Positions 9,750 to 19,055 of a stretch of DNA of 64,000 nucleotides are shown here, piece after piece; positions within the stretch are counted from its first letter, which is position 1, and each line of letters begins with the position of its first letter. Under the pieces are notes generated by a model. That model saw only the letters and a list, made by a program, of their open reading frames with translations, had not been told where the DNA came from and searched no databases. A program made the translations under genes and the position numbers. The stretch is from positions 23,404 through 87,403 of the forward strand of contig DAIDKF010000009.1 of NCBI GenBank assembly GCA_027450185.1. The letters are read 5' to 3'. Source of the stretch: Granulicella sp. (GTDB taxonomy: Bacteria > Acidobacteriota > Terriglobia > Terriglobales > Acidobacteriaceae).

Positions 9750-10700
9750 TTAGCCTTTATCCATTTCACCGGACTTTTTTTTGTCCGGCTGAGGGGTGTC
9801 TTGTTCGTGCGCAAGCTGGATATCGCGCCGAAACATTAAGAAGATGAAGCTGCCCAGCGACGCTACCGTAACGATACCGCCCAACTGAACGGCCCGCACC
9901 ACCATGAGGGAGTGCTTGTCGGTCTGCGGATCGTAGCGATAACAATAGGTCAGAATGTTTGCTACAGGCGATCCAATCTTATTTCCGGATGCGTCGATGA
10001 GTCCTAGAAGCACGTCCTTGGGTGAGTACTCAACGCCGAGGTAGTACTGCGCAAGCTTGCCTTGGGGAGTGGCAAGTTCAATCGAACTCGCATGCGCGAA
10101 TTGCGTGAGCCTGCCATCAGGCCCCGGCACGCGCACATAGCCAAACCCGACAGCGTTGGTGACAGCGTCTATCGCGGGCTGCTGTCCGGTCAGATAGTGC
10201 CAGCCTCCGGCCGTAGCGGGATGGCCGTAGCGGCGCAGATAGAAGGCCTTCTTCTCTGCTGCCAGCCTGGGTGTTTCAGCGGGATCGATGCTGACGATCA
10301 CAATTTGGAAATCCTTGCCGGGCACCAGGTTGACCATCTCAAGCGCGCTGGTCAGGCCATCCATCTCCTCCGAGCAGAGCATCGGGCAGTTGTAGTACAC
10401 CGTGGTGAGCACCACCGGGTGCTTGCCATCGAAGTACTTCCCCAGCGTGACCGGTTGCCCGGCGTCGTCGACAAACGGAGCATCGAGGGGCAGTTGTGCA
10501 TTGAGGTGTTGGGTGACCTGTACTTTTTTTAGTACGGTCGGCAACTGATCGCCTACATTGTCTCCCTCGGTCTTGTCGCCGTAGCTGGAGACCTGGGCGC
10601 CACACCGCAGCGGCGCAGCCAGCAGGCCAAGCCCCAGCACCAGACCCGCAGTGGCTGCGAGGCTGGCTACGATGCTGCGGGTTTTGGTTGCTGCGATCAC
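9750..10700 (-). CDS. SCO1/SenC-family copper chaperone for the oxidase
   Basis: 316 aa from GTG 10700, which has AGGA 6 bases upstream and gives a clean signal sequence (IAATKTRSIVASLAATAG then a hydrophobic stretch). A GTG at 10760 would add 20 polar residues and lacks a site. The thioredoxin fold carries the Cu-binding CPMLC motif in VYYNCPMLCSEEM and a distal His (FAHASS). Unusually there is also a C-terminal membrane helix (GGIVTVASLGSFIFLMF), so both ends are membrane-associated. It loads Cu-A of CtaC, encoded next in the operon. Confidence 0.9.
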   Translation of the reverse strand: MIAATKTRSIVASLAATAGLVLGLGLLAAPLRCGAQVSSYGDKTEGDNVGDQLPTVLKKVQVTQHLNAQLPLDAPFVDDAGQPVTLGKYFDGKHPVVLTTVYYNCPMLCSEEMDGLTSALEMVNLVPGKDFQIVIVSIDPAETPRLAAEKKAFYLRRYGHPATAGGWHYLTGQQPAIDAVTNAVGFGYVRVPGPDGRLTQFAHASSIELATPQGKLAQYYLGVEYSPKDVLLGLIDASGNKIGSPVANILTYCYRYDPQTDKHSLMVVRAVQLGGIVTVASLGSFIFLMFRRDIQLAHEQDTPQPDKKKSGEMDKG

Positions 10701-10777
10701 CTTGTTCCTGCTCTCTGGACTGCTGTGCGATTGCGGCTCATCGTGCGGCCGCGTTGACACGCTTTCTGCTTCGCGCT

Positions 10778-11455
10778 TTATTGCTTTCCTTCAGCGCGGT
10801 TGAACTCGTTTTTCTCTTCACGTGCCGCGATGGTCTGTAGTTCATATCCAGTGCGCGCGAATCCGTTGGTCAGCGGCGCCGTCACGGTAGGCGCAGTCTC
10901 TCCTGCCATCAGAGTGCCCGAAGTTTGCGGGGAGGATGCCTGCGGCAGGCCGCGCTGGAGAAGCAGTTGCATCGCGCGATCGATCGGAATACGGATTGTA
11001 CCCGCAGGCAAATCCGACGAACTGCTGTAGTAGTTCAACAACAGATCCTCGCGTGCATGCAGATCAGCAAGGTCCTGATTGCCGTCGTCCGCTTCGAGGC
11101 GTGGCGTCGCAAAGGCCTGCGTCATCTGCTGCAACTGGCGTTGTTGCATGACGGCACTGGAGGTCAGATCCTCGCGCTTCTCTCCGCGCGGGGTTGCGCC
11201 GACCGTGGACAGATTCGTGTGCCATTTATCTGCTGTCCCATCATGCTTCACGAGCGCATAGTTGATCGCCTTCCCCATGGCAAAGGCGAAGAAGAAAAAG
11301 ATCACCACGAAGCCCGACAGGCCTGCAAGAAACGTGATGACGCCGCCGACGCTTACATCCTCGACCTCGTAGCCGGGGTGTTCGCTGTCAGGCACCGACG
11401 ACCGATGCGCGATGACGTCCTGGGGCTGGCCCCTGTCTGGTCCCTCAGTGTGCAT
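10778..11455 (-). CDS. Unknown membrane-anchored protein of the ACIII-caa3 operon
   Basis: 225 aa. It has an N-terminal soluble stretch, one strong transmembrane helix (about residues 36-62, GVITFLAGLSGFVVIFFFFAFAMG), then a long periplasmic part. No heme CxxCH or copper motif is present. IRIPIDRAMQLLLQRGLP is the most conserved-looking segment. It overlaps the 3' end of actF by 11 bases and precedes SCO, so it is probably translated with the complex and may be an accessory or assembly subunit. I do not recognise a named family; its function is inferred from position only. Confidence 0.75.
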   Translation of the reverse strand: MHTEGPDRGQPQDVIAHRSSVPDSEHPGYEVEDVSVGGVITFLAGLSGFVVIFFFFAFAMGKAINYALVKHDGTADKWHTNLSTVGATPRGEKREDLTSSAVMQQRQLQQMTQAFATPRLEADDGNQDLADLHAREDLLLNYYSSSSDLPAGTIRIPIDRAMQLLLQRGLPQASSPQTSGTLMAGETAPTVTAPLTNGFARTGYELQTIAAREEKNEFNRAEGKQ

Positions 11456-12788
11456 GTTCAGGCTCCAAAAGCTCTTCGGTGTGCGGATCGTTCAGGTTGA
11501 TCAGCGGCCGCTTCATCAACTCGGTCAGGTAAAACACCATCCAGAAAGCAACGACCGAGATGGGCACGGTGACGTAGGCCAGTATCCCGATATTGCCTGC
11601 GATGTGCAGGTTGCTGGCAGCGTCTCGGAAGTTTGGCTCGATCAGCCAGAACATGTCGATCAACCTGGCGACCAGCATGAAGCAGCACAGCCAGATCATC
11701 TTGCTCTTCGAGCGCTTGATGTCGCGCGACAGCAGCAGGGAGAACGGAATCACCCAGTGGCAGATCACGTCCAGCGAGCAGATGACCCACCAGCCGCCGT
11801 GGATGCGGTGCAGGTACCAGGGGATTTCGTCCGGTACGTTGCCTGACCAGATGATGAGGAACTCCGCAAAGGTGAGATAGATATTCAGCATGACGAAGGC
11901 GAAGGCCAGCTTGCCGAGATCGTGTTGCTCGGTGATGCGGAACATCGTCTTCATCGGCTCATAGCGCGAGAGCAGAATCAGCGTGAGAATGCCCAGCGCC
12001 AGCACGGCGTAGCCCTGCGCCACGAGAAACTGCAACCCATACACCGACGAGTACCAGGTCACGTCGAGCGACTTCACAAACAGAATCACGAAGTCGGTCA
12101 TCAGAAGGACGTAGAGGAGAATGGACGGGCCGGAGAGATTTTCGAAGCGTACCCGCCACTTGTCGAAGCTCGCCTGCGTTCCAGCAGTGGGGTCGTTGTC
12201 GCGCTGTATCGACCAGTGATTCAGCAGGGTGATCACGAGCGCCATCCATCCCAACACGATGGCCGCCTGAAAAACTGCCGCGACCGGGTTCAGCATCGCT
12301 TGCTTGGAGGTTGCGGTGAGTTGTTGCTCCTGCGTCATCAACCCCTGCTTGAGAGCCTCCAATTTGGCTGCCGCAGTGGGGAACGCGGCCCACTGATAGA
12401 GGTGCTTCATCAGCAGCAAAATGGGGAGGGTCATGGCGATGAGCACCCAGATGGTGCGGGTCATGGCTTCGAGCGGGCGGCGCAGAATCTGCCCCCACTT
12501 GCCGCCCGACACGTATTGCACCATCAGGAATGCGAGCGCTCCGCCAACAAAGTTGAAGCAGGTCATGTAGCCCATCAGGTAGGCGCGCAGCAGATGGTTG
12601 CGGCCCTCATGCGTTCCCAGGAAGGCGAGCGAGAGGAGCGCGAAGACAATCGCCACAATGCCGGCGCGCGTGCGCCATGTTGTGACGACGCCGGGTGCTG
12701 CCAGAACGGCGGGCAGTGTGCGCGGACGATGAGCTACAGCATGTCCCATTGCCAGGTCCGCTCCATGATGTTCGTTTGCCATTTCCAT
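11445..12788 (-). CDS. actF: Alternative complex III subunit F (NrfD-like quinol-binding membrane protein)
   Basis: 447 aa polytopic protein with about 10 helices, related to the NrfD/PsrC family and paired with ActC in ACIII. Segments such as NFVGGALAFLMVQYVSGGKWGQILRRPLEAM and HRIHGGWWVICSLDVICHWVIPFSLLLSRDIKRS are characteristic of ActF. It sits in the inner membrane and together with ActC would hold quinol sites and transmembrane proton routes. The N-terminus up to about residue 45 is cytoplasmic and His-containing. Confidence 0.92.
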   Translation of the reverse strand: MEMANEHHGADLAMGHAVAHRPRTLPAVLAAPGVVTTWRTRAGIVAIVFALLSLAFLGTHEGRNHLLRAYLMGYMTCFNFVGGALAFLMVQYVSGGKWGQILRRPLEAMTRTIWVLIAMTLPILLLMKHLYQWAAFPTAAAKLEALKQGLMTQEQQLTATSKQAMLNPVAAVFQAAIVLGWMALVITLLNHWSIQRDNDPTAGTQASFDKWRVRFENLSGPSILLYVLLMTDFVILFVKSLDVTWYSSVYGLQFLVAQGYAVLALGILTLILLSRYEPMKTMFRITEQHDLGKLAFAFVMLNIYLTFAEFLIIWSGNVPDEIPWYLHRIHGGWWVICSLDVICHWVIPFSLLLSRDIKRSKSKMIWLCCFMLVARLIDMFWLIEPNFRDAASNLHIAGNIGILAYVTVPISVVAFWMVFYLTELMKRPLINLNDPHTEELLEPEHAH

Positions 12789-12854
12789 GCGTCAGTCGCC
12801 TTCAATCTCGTAGTTGCTTATCTTGTTGACTAGTCGCTGTTGCCTAGTCGCTGC

Positions 12855-13682
12855 CTAAAATGGTTTGCCATACGGCGTGCCGTTTGAAACTGGCGCGGCC
12901 GGTTCTCCGCCAGAGTCGCGCTGTCCGGAGTTCTCCGTCGCAGCCTTGCCGTAGTGCGCTCCTGCACCTGCCGGCGGCGTCCCCATCGGCTGGCCGGGGA
13001 TTCCATTATCCTGACCGTTCGGGGTTCCGTAGACGGCTGTCGAAGGCAGCGCCCACGGATCCGCAAAACCGTTTGGCATACCCAGATCCTTCGCAATGGC
13101 GTGAAGATCTTCGACGTGACCGTTCGGCGCAACATCGCTCGGCTTTGCATCCTGGCTTAGCTGCAACGCCCGTATATATGCAGCGACGGCCCAGCGGTCT
13201 GCCGGTGTCAACTGCGCAGAGTAATCGGGCATTGCGCCATAACCATTGGTCATCACCGTGAAGAAATGTCCGAGCGGGGCATTGCGAAGACGGTCCGTGT
13301 GGAAGTTGCCCGCGGGGCGATATCCACGCTGCACGATCATGCCCGCGCCATTGCCCACGCGAGAGTGACATGGCGCGCAGTAGATGTTGTAGCGCTCCTG
13401 CCCGCGCTCAAGCGTTGCGGCGTTCAAAGGAATCGGCAGGCCGTCGCCCTCTTTTGCGTCCTGGATGCCGGTATAGAAGTAAGCGTCCTGATCCATCTGA
13501 TTGCGCGCGACGGTGTCTTCCACCTGCGGCCGCACCGAGCGTCCCGATGCAAAGAACGTGGTTCCGCGCTGGGGAATAAACTTCGGCTGATTGTGCATAT
13601 CCTGGCGGCAACCCGCCAGCACCAACATCGCCGTCATAGCCGCAGGCCCCGCAATCTTGCGCATCGTCCGCATTCCTCGCAT
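12855..13682 (-). CDS. actE: Alternative complex III subunit E, monoheme cytochrome c lipoprotein
   Basis: 275 aa from ATG 13682. The start region has three in-frame ATGs (13682, 13673, 13664) and a far TTG at 13727; any of the ATGs gives a lipoprotein signal with lipobox LVLAGC. The single heme site is CAPCH, with a distal Met in the GAMPDY region, followed by a Pro/Gly-rich C-terminal tail of about 80 residues. As in other ACIIIs, ActE would be the periplasmic electron exit toward the caa3 heme c. A heptameric repeat separates it from actD. Confidence 0.92.
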   Translation of the reverse strand: MRGMRTMRKIAGPAAMTAMLVLAGCRQDMHNQPKFIPQRGTTFFASGRSVRPQVEDTVARNQMDQDAYFYTGIQDAKEGDGLPIPLNAATLERGQERYNIYCAPCHSRVGNGAGMIVQRGYRPAGNFHTDRLRNAPLGHFFTVMTNGYGAMPDYSAQLTPADRWAVAAYIRALQLSQDAKPSDVAPNGHVEDLHAIAKDLGMPNGFADPWALPSTAVYGTPNGQDNGIPGQPMGTPPAGAGAHYGKAATENSGQRDSGGEPAAPVSNGTPYGKPF

Positions 13683-13695
13683 CGTCTTTCGTGAT

Positions 13696-13723
13696 CCCTG
13701 TACCCTAACCCCTGATCCCTGTC
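13696..13723. repeat. Four tandem degenerate heptamers between actD and actE
   Basis: CCCTGTA, CCCTAAC, CCCTGAT and CCCTGTC follow one another with no gap (28 bp). The array ends exactly at the actD stop codon and lies about 14 bases upstream of the first actE ATG. It belongs to the same class as the arrays near hscB, iscS, rpmB, tgt and prmC. Confidence 0.8.
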
Positions 13724-14266
13724 TCAATGGTCAACCTCCACCACGGAGACTGGCGAAAACTGCTCCAGGAACTCACGCGTCTTTGCACCCTCGAACCTTG
13801 GATCATTCGCTTCGAGACAGAGGAAGAATTTATCCGTCGTCGCTCCGCTGGCGAAGTTAGGCGCGTTGAAGAGCGGGTGATACAACTGCGGCAATCCATT
13901 CAACGCAATCATCCCGAAGGCCGCCGAGAGGCCGGCAAACAGAATCGTCATCTCATAGGCGGGAACCACAAACGCGGGCCAACTGAACAGCGGCATGGCG
14001 CGAAGATTCAGCGGATACCCCCACACGTTGATCCAGATCTCCAGCAGCGCTCCGGTCGTGAGGCCGGCGAGTCCGCCCAGCAGGCACAGCAGCGGCACGC
14101 GCGTCTTGTGGAAACGCAGCGCCTCTGCGGCCTCTTCGACCGGATACGGTGTGTAGCACTCCATGCGGCGATAGCCCGCACGATGGGCCATCTCTGTTGC
14201 ATGCACCAACTCACTCGGCGTATTGAACTCGGCCAGCAGGCCGTAGACTCCCTCGCGCGGCGGCAT
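13724..14266 (-). CDS. actD: Alternative complex III subunit D (DUF3341)
   Basis: 180 aa DUF3341 protein with two transmembrane helices (about 62-85 and 99-123). The soluble N-terminal domain starts YGLLAEFNTPSELVHA and ends in YRRMECYTPYPVEEAAEAL, as in other ActD subunits. It is a structural subunit on the membrane arm of ACIII. The start overlaps the actC stop as TAATG, indicating coupled translation. Confidence 0.94.
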   Translation of the reverse strand: MPPREGVYGLLAEFNTPSELVHATEMAHRAGYRRMECYTPYPVEEAAEALRFHKTRVPLLCLLGGLAGLTTGALLEIWINVWGYPLNLRAMPLFSWPAFVVPAYEMTILFAGLSAAFGMIALNGLPQLYHPLFNAPNFASGATTDKFFLCLEANDPRFEGAKTREFLEQFSPVSVVEVDH

Positions 14267-15705
14267 TAGAGCGCCTCCTGGACAACAACTTCTGCATCGG
14301 CGCCACCTGGACGCACCTTGGTCTGTGGCAGCATCATCCGTATCTCCGACATGGGCACCATCGGCGCCAGCCGCGCAAACAACAGGAACAGCGTGGTGAA
14401 TAATCCCCAGGTCCCGATGAACAGCATGTAGTCCCACTTGGTGGCGCGATAGGTGCCCCAGCTTGACGGCAGATAGTCTCGATACAGGCTGGTCACGACG
14501 ATGACGAAGCGCTCAAACCACATCCCGATGTTCACCACGAACGACAGGAAGAAAAGGTAGCCGACATTGACGCGCAGCTTGCGACTCCACAGCGTCGTCA
14601 GCGGAATGGCAAGGTTGGTGAGGATCAGCACCCAGTATGCCCAGCCCATTGGCCCGAACATACGGTTCCACATCATGAAGAACTCCCAGTGGCTAGCCGA
14701 GTACCAACTCATGAAGACTTCCATGCCATACCCATAGCCCACGATCGAGCCCGTGGCCAGCATCACCTTCGCCATGTTGTCGAGATGCCGCAACGTCACC
14801 AGGTCTTCGAGGTGATAGAACTTGCGGATCGGAATCGCCAGCGTCAACACCATCGCAAAGCCGGAGTACACGGCGCCGGCGACGAAGTACGGGGGGAAGA
14901 TGGTTGTATGCCAGCCGGCCATTGCGGCCACTGCAAAGTCGAAGCTGATGGTGGTGTGCACCGAGAGCACCAGCGGCGTAGACAATCCCGCCAGCAGCAG
15001 TGACGCAGACTCATAACGTATCCAGTGGCGTGTCGAACCTCTCCACCCCAGGCTCAGCATGCCGTAGATGTACTTCGCCAGCGGCATTGTTGCGCGGTCG
15101 CGCAGCGTACCCAGATCCGGAATCATGCCGATGTACCAGAACACCACCGAGATCGTTGCGTACGTCGAGACCGCGAAGACGTCCCAGGCCAGCGGACTGC
15201 GGAACTGCGGCCACACATTCATCGTGTTCGGATACGGCAGCAGCCAGTAGCCAAGCCACGGACGGCCTACGTGCAGCAACGGGAACATGCCGGCGCATAC
15301 GACGGCGAAGATCGTCATCGCCTCTGCAAAGCGGTTGATCGAGTTGCGCCAGGTCTGTTTGAACAGCAGCAGAATCGCGGAGATCAGCGTTCCCGCGTGG
15401 CCGATACCGATCCACCAGACAAAGTTGATGATGGCAAAGCCCCACGCTCCCGGAATCGTAATGCCCCAAATTCCGACGCCCTTCAGCACCAGCCACGTAA
15501 CAGCGATGACGACGCCCAGCGCAACTGTTGCTGCGAGGAACAGGCCGCCCATCCACGCGATCGGCGTGTTGGACGTCAGCACGATGCCCGCGATCTTCTG
15601 CGTCACACTCTTGAACGTCTGCCCCGGCGCAATCACCGCGTACTCGCCGGTGCGCGGGTCAATCATCGGATCAACGATCTCCGGAATGGGTCCTTGGGTT
15701 GCCAT
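14266..15705 (-). CDS. actC: Alternative complex III subunit C (NrfD-like quinol-oxidising membrane protein)
   Basis: 479 aa with about ten transmembrane helices, NrfD/PsrC family. Helical segments include FVWWIGIGHAGTLISAILLL and HVGRPWLGYWLLPYPNT, which are the conserved His/Arg-bearing quinone-site regions of ActC. It is expected to bind quinol on the periplasmic side and deliver electrons to the Fe-S subunit ActB. The ATG at 15705 has GGAG about 11 bases upstream; a longer in-frame reading overlaps actB and is not supported. Confidence 0.95.
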   Translation of the reverse strand: MATQGPIPEIVDPMIDPRTGEYAVIAPGQTFKSVTQKIAGIVLTSNTPIAWMGGLFLAATVALGVVIAVTWLVLKGVGIWGITIPGAWGFAIINFVWWIGIGHAGTLISAILLLFKQTWRNSINRFAEAMTIFAVVCAGMFPLLHVGRPWLGYWLLPYPNTMNVWPQFRSPLAWDVFAVSTYATISVVFWYIGMIPDLGTLRDRATMPLAKYIYGMLSLGWRGSTRHWIRYESASLLLAGLSTPLVLSVHTTISFDFAVAAMAGWHTTIFPPYFVAGAVYSGFAMVLTLAIPIRKFYHLEDLVTLRHLDNMAKVMLATGSIVGYGYGMEVFMSWYSASHWEFFMMWNRMFGPMGWAYWVLILTNLAIPLTTLWSRKLRVNVGYLFFLSFVVNIGMWFERFVIVVTSLYRDYLPSSWGTYRATKWDYMLFIGTWGLFTTLFLLFARLAPMVPMSEIRMMLPQTKVRPGGADAEVVVQEAL

Positions 15706-15707
15706 CG

Positions 15708-18700
15708 TTATGCAAGCTCCGCGTTCGGGTTGATGACGCCAGCGGTATACGTCGTGCGCGGGCGGTAGTTCAAATCTGCGAGCACCTGGTAGTCGCGCTC
15801 CTCGGCCTTGCGCTTGACCACGCGCGACTTTGGATCGTTGAGATTGCCGAAGACGATCGCATCGGTCGGGCAAGCCTGCTGGCACGCCGTCTGAATCTCT
15901 CCATCCGCGATGGCGCGATTGTTCTTGTCGGCCTCAATCTTCACCGCCTCGATGCGCTGAATGCAGTAGCTGCACTTCTCCATCACGCCACGCGAGCGCA
16001 CTGTTACATCCGGGTTGCGCATGAGCTTCAAGCTCTCAGTGTCGTAATCCGAGTACAACAGGAAGTTGAACCGGCGCACCTTGTACGGGCAGTTGTTCGA
16101 GCAGTAGCGCGTTCCAACGCAGCGGTTATAAACCATCGTGTTGATGCCCTCCGGCGTGTGGACCGTCGCACCCACCGGACAGACCTGCTCGCAGCCGGCG
16201 CTCTCGCAATGCTGGCAAAGCATCGGCTGGAAGTGCGCCATGGGCGCATGCAGATCGCCTTCGAAGTAGGTGTCGATACGCATCCACTGCATGATGCGGC
16301 CGATCTTCACCTGCTCGCGTCCCACCACCGCAATGTTGTTCTCCGCATAGCAGCTCACGATGCACGCATTGCATCCGACGCAGGAGTTCAGATCGATCGA
16401 CATCCCCCACTTGTTTTGCAACACCTTGCCCGCACTCACTTCCATCACATGGTCGTAGCGCCAGTTATCGGGGTAGAAACTGTCATCGTGCGGAACGGCC
16501 TCCCCTTGCGGGTTGTAGCCGACCTTATTCACCAGCGTGTCGTTGGAATCCTTCGTGCCAAGATGCGCGAAGTCAGGATTCTTCATCGCCTCTTCGTAGG
16601 TCGCGTAGCGAATGATGGACCGCTCCATCGCCTCATGTCCCGCCAGCGAATAGGTGCCCTGCGTATCAAACTCCGGATGCTCCAGATCGCGCTGCGCGAA
16701 TGCTCCGCGATGCTCTATATTGTGCACCTTGGTGACGCACAAGTCGTACGATCCCTTACCACGCGCAATCGTCAGTCCGCCCGCAGAGAGCGGCTGATCC
16801 GAGGTCCGCAGAGCATACGCATTGAAGCCAACGCCGGCGCCAACGCGTCCGCACTCCGCGCGTCGCCCTTGCCCCAGATGCACCGTCACAACATCGTTAG
16901 GATGTCCGGGCGCCATCAGCACCGGCGTAATGACCCTGCGGCCATTGAGCGCCAGCTCGATCGCCTCATTCTCCTCGATGCCCAGCTTGCCCATCAGATC
17001 CATATTCATGAGCGCCGCATTATCCCAGCTCATGTTGGTCACCTGCTTGGGCAGTTCCTGCAGCCAGCCGTTATTGCCGTAGCGGCCGTCATAGAGCGAA
17101 GGATCGGGGCGGAAGCTGATCTCGATGCCGCTGCCCGCGCTCGCTGGAGTGACCACACCACTCTTCGGCGCACCGAGCGTCTTCGGCACGAACGCCGTGT
17201 CCGCAACCCAGCCATCATGCAGCGCCTTGCGCCACGCCATCTGGAACGGCGTGCTGGCCCGCGCCACGCCAAGAGCAGCCTTCGCCGCAGCCTCCGCGGC
17301 CGCGCTGTTTCCGGTACCGCTGGCCGCCGGAACAGGCACACTCGCGGCCACGGTCTTCACTTCGTCTCCGCCCGGCGCGTTGATATAAGTCTTCGCGTTG
17401 GCGAGCACCAGCTCATACGCGCTCACCTGCGGATCGATCAGCGTCTGCAGAATATCGTGCGCGCTCTTGCCGCCATACAGCGGCTCAATCATCGGCTGCA
17501 CAATCGAGATGGTGCCGTCGTATGCGCGGGTGTCTGTCCAGCTCTCGAGGTAGTGCGACTTGTTGATATGCCACGTCGAGTAGAAGCCGGTCTCGTCCAC
17601 ATGCGAGCCAAGATGCACGCTGTATGGCACCTTGTTGAACGCGTCTTCAAAGTTCAAATCTACCGGAGCGTTGTAGAGCGGATTGACGCCCAGCATCACC
17701 AGCCACTCGACCTTGCCAGCGTTCATGTCCGCGACCAGCGCCTTCATATCCGACACATGCTCGCTCGGGATCGGCACCACCGTCTCGGTGTAGAAGACCG
17801 TCTTGCCGACCGCGCCCAGTCCCGCATTCACCGTCAGAGCCGCATTGTGCGCCGCCTGCGAACTGGACGGTCCAACGACGATCGCAAACCGGCCGCCGGA
17901 CTTCTTGATGTCCTTCATCACGACGGACAAAAACTTCTGCGCCTCGGTATTGCTCAGCGTCGAGTTCCCGCCCGCCAGCGCATTCGCAAACTGGTCGATC
18001 TCGCTCGGCTTGAGCGCCAGGCGATGCTCGGCCTTGAAGCCCGTCACCGTCGGCATCGTTTCGACGACGTAGAGCCGGTTCATCGGCTTGTCTTTGTCAA
18101 AGCGATGGCGTCCGGCCCAGGCCGCCGACATCGGGAGGAATCCAGGGAACCCGATTCCACCCAGAAAATCCGCATCCAGCGCAAGAATCACATCCGCATC
18201 TTCGAGCTTGTACTGCGTGTCGTAGTAATCGCCAAACGCAGCCTTTGATGCAGCACGGCCCGCGTCGTTGTTCACCGGTTCATACTGCACCAGCTTCGCC
18301 TGCGGATACTTCGCCTGCACCTGCTTCCACTGCGCAGCCAGCGTCGGCGACGTAATCGTCTCCGAGAGGAACACCACGCCGTCACCGGTCTTGCTTGCCG
18401 CAACCGCCTTCGCAAACTCCTGCTGGAAGCGGCTGAAGTCCGCCTGCTCTCCACGGAAGCGCGGAAACTGCGAGCGGTCCGGATCATACAGATCGAGCAA
18501 CGACGCCTGCGTAAACGCATCCGACTTGCCCTTCGCTATCGGGTGCTCGGGATTGCCCTCCAACTTGATGGGGCGGAACGCATCCGACTTCACCAGCACC
18601 GGAATCGCGCCCGTCGGGAACGGATGCGCCGTAGCAAAGTACATCGGCTTGCCGAGCACCAGGTCTTCAGGCTGCTTCACATACGGAAAGATCGGCTCCT

Positions 18701-19055
18701 CGGGCTGCTTGGTGCATCCGGCCAGTCCGGCCAGGGCAAAGCTTGCGCCCATCACCTTCAGGAAGCCGCGCCGCGAGACGGAGTCTACCCACTCGCCTGC
18801 CGACGCCTGGCGTGGAAACTCCTCCTGCATCAACTCCTGAAATGCCGGCGTATCGGCCAGCTCATCCAGACTCTTCCAGTAACGCTTGCCGCTCTTGCCC
18901 TGCAGTCTGGCCCGCACTTCAGCCAGCGTCATCTTCGACGTCGACGGGTGAGCCGGCGCAATCGCCGTCACAACCTGCGCTGCCTGCGCGCCTACCCCCT
19001 GCGCTTCACTCTCTACCGCCATCGCCTGCTCGATTCCTATGCGCGTCTCATTCAT
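15708..19055 (-). CDS. actB: Alternative complex III subunit B: molybdopterin-like domain fused to Fe-S domain
   Basis: 1115 aa. A ~100-residue leader contains YWKSLDELADTPAF, then a Tat motif SRRGFLKVMG and lipobox LAGC. The middle is the cofactor-less molybdopterin oxidoreductase-like domain (ActB1). The C-terminal ~250 residues form the ferredoxin-like ActB2 domain with four Cys clusters, including SCVGCNACIVSC, CQHCESAGCEQVC, CVGTRYCSNNC and CSYC...CQQAC, fitting three [4Fe-4S] and one [3Fe-4S]. ATG 19055 overlaps the actA stop as ATGA with GAGGTG upstream; a GTG at 19064 is also possible. Confidence 0.96.
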   Translation of the reverse strand: MNETRIGIEQAMAVESEAQGVGAQAAQVVTAIAPAHPSTSKMTLAEVRARLQGKSGKRYWKSLDELADTPAFQELMQEEFPRQASAGEWVDSVSRRGFLKVMGASFALAGLAGCTKQPEEPIFPYVKQPEDLVLGKPMYFATAHPFPTGAIPVLVKSDAFRPIKLEGNPEHPIAKGKSDAFTQASLLDLYDPDRSQFPRFRGEQADFSRFQQEFAKAVAASKTGDGVVFLSETITSPTLAAQWKQVQAKYPQAKLVQYEPVNNDAGRAASKAAFGDYYDTQYKLEDADVILALDADFLGGIGFPGFLPMSAAWAGRHRFDKDKPMNRLYVVETMPTVTGFKAEHRLALKPSEIDQFANALAGGNSTLSNTEAQKFLSVVMKDIKKSGGRFAIVVGPSSSQAAHNAALTVNAGLGAVGKTVFYTETVVPIPSEHVSDMKALVADMNAGKVEWLVMLGVNPLYNAPVDLNFEDAFNKVPYSVHLGSHVDETGFYSTWHINKSHYLESWTDTRAYDGTISIVQPMIEPLYGGKSAHDILQTLIDPQVSAYELVLANAKTYINAPGGDEVKTVAASVPVPAASGTGNSAAAEAAAKAALGVARASTPFQMAWRKALHDGWVADTAFVPKTLGAPKSGVVTPASAGSGIEISFRPDPSLYDGRYGNNGWLQELPKQVTNMSWDNAALMNMDLMGKLGIEENEAIELALNGRRVITPVLMAPGHPNDVVTVHLGQGRRAECGRVGAGVGFNAYALRTSDQPLSAGGLTIARGKGSYDLCVTKVHNIEHRGAFAQRDLEHPEFDTQGTYSLAGHEAMERSIIRYATYEEAMKNPDFAHLGTKDSNDTLVNKVGYNPQGEAVPHDDSFYPDNWRYDHVMEVSAGKVLQNKWGMSIDLNSCVGCNACIVSCYAENNIAVVGREQVKIGRIMQWMRIDTYFEGDLHAPMAHFQPMLCQHCESAGCEQVCPVGATVHTPEGINTMVYNRCVGTRYCSNNCPYKVRRFNFLLYSDYDTESLKLMRNPDVTVRSRGVMEKCSYCIQRIEAVKIEADKNNRAIADGEIQTACQQACPTDAIVFGNLNDPKSRVVKRKAEERDYQVLADLNYRPRTTYTAGVINPNAELA

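Noticed and set aside
15699..18248. Long open frame of 849 codons on the plus strand opposite actB
   Set aside because: Shadow of G+C-rich third positions; the protein is Arg/His-rich with no domain, while the minus strand encodes clear ActB.
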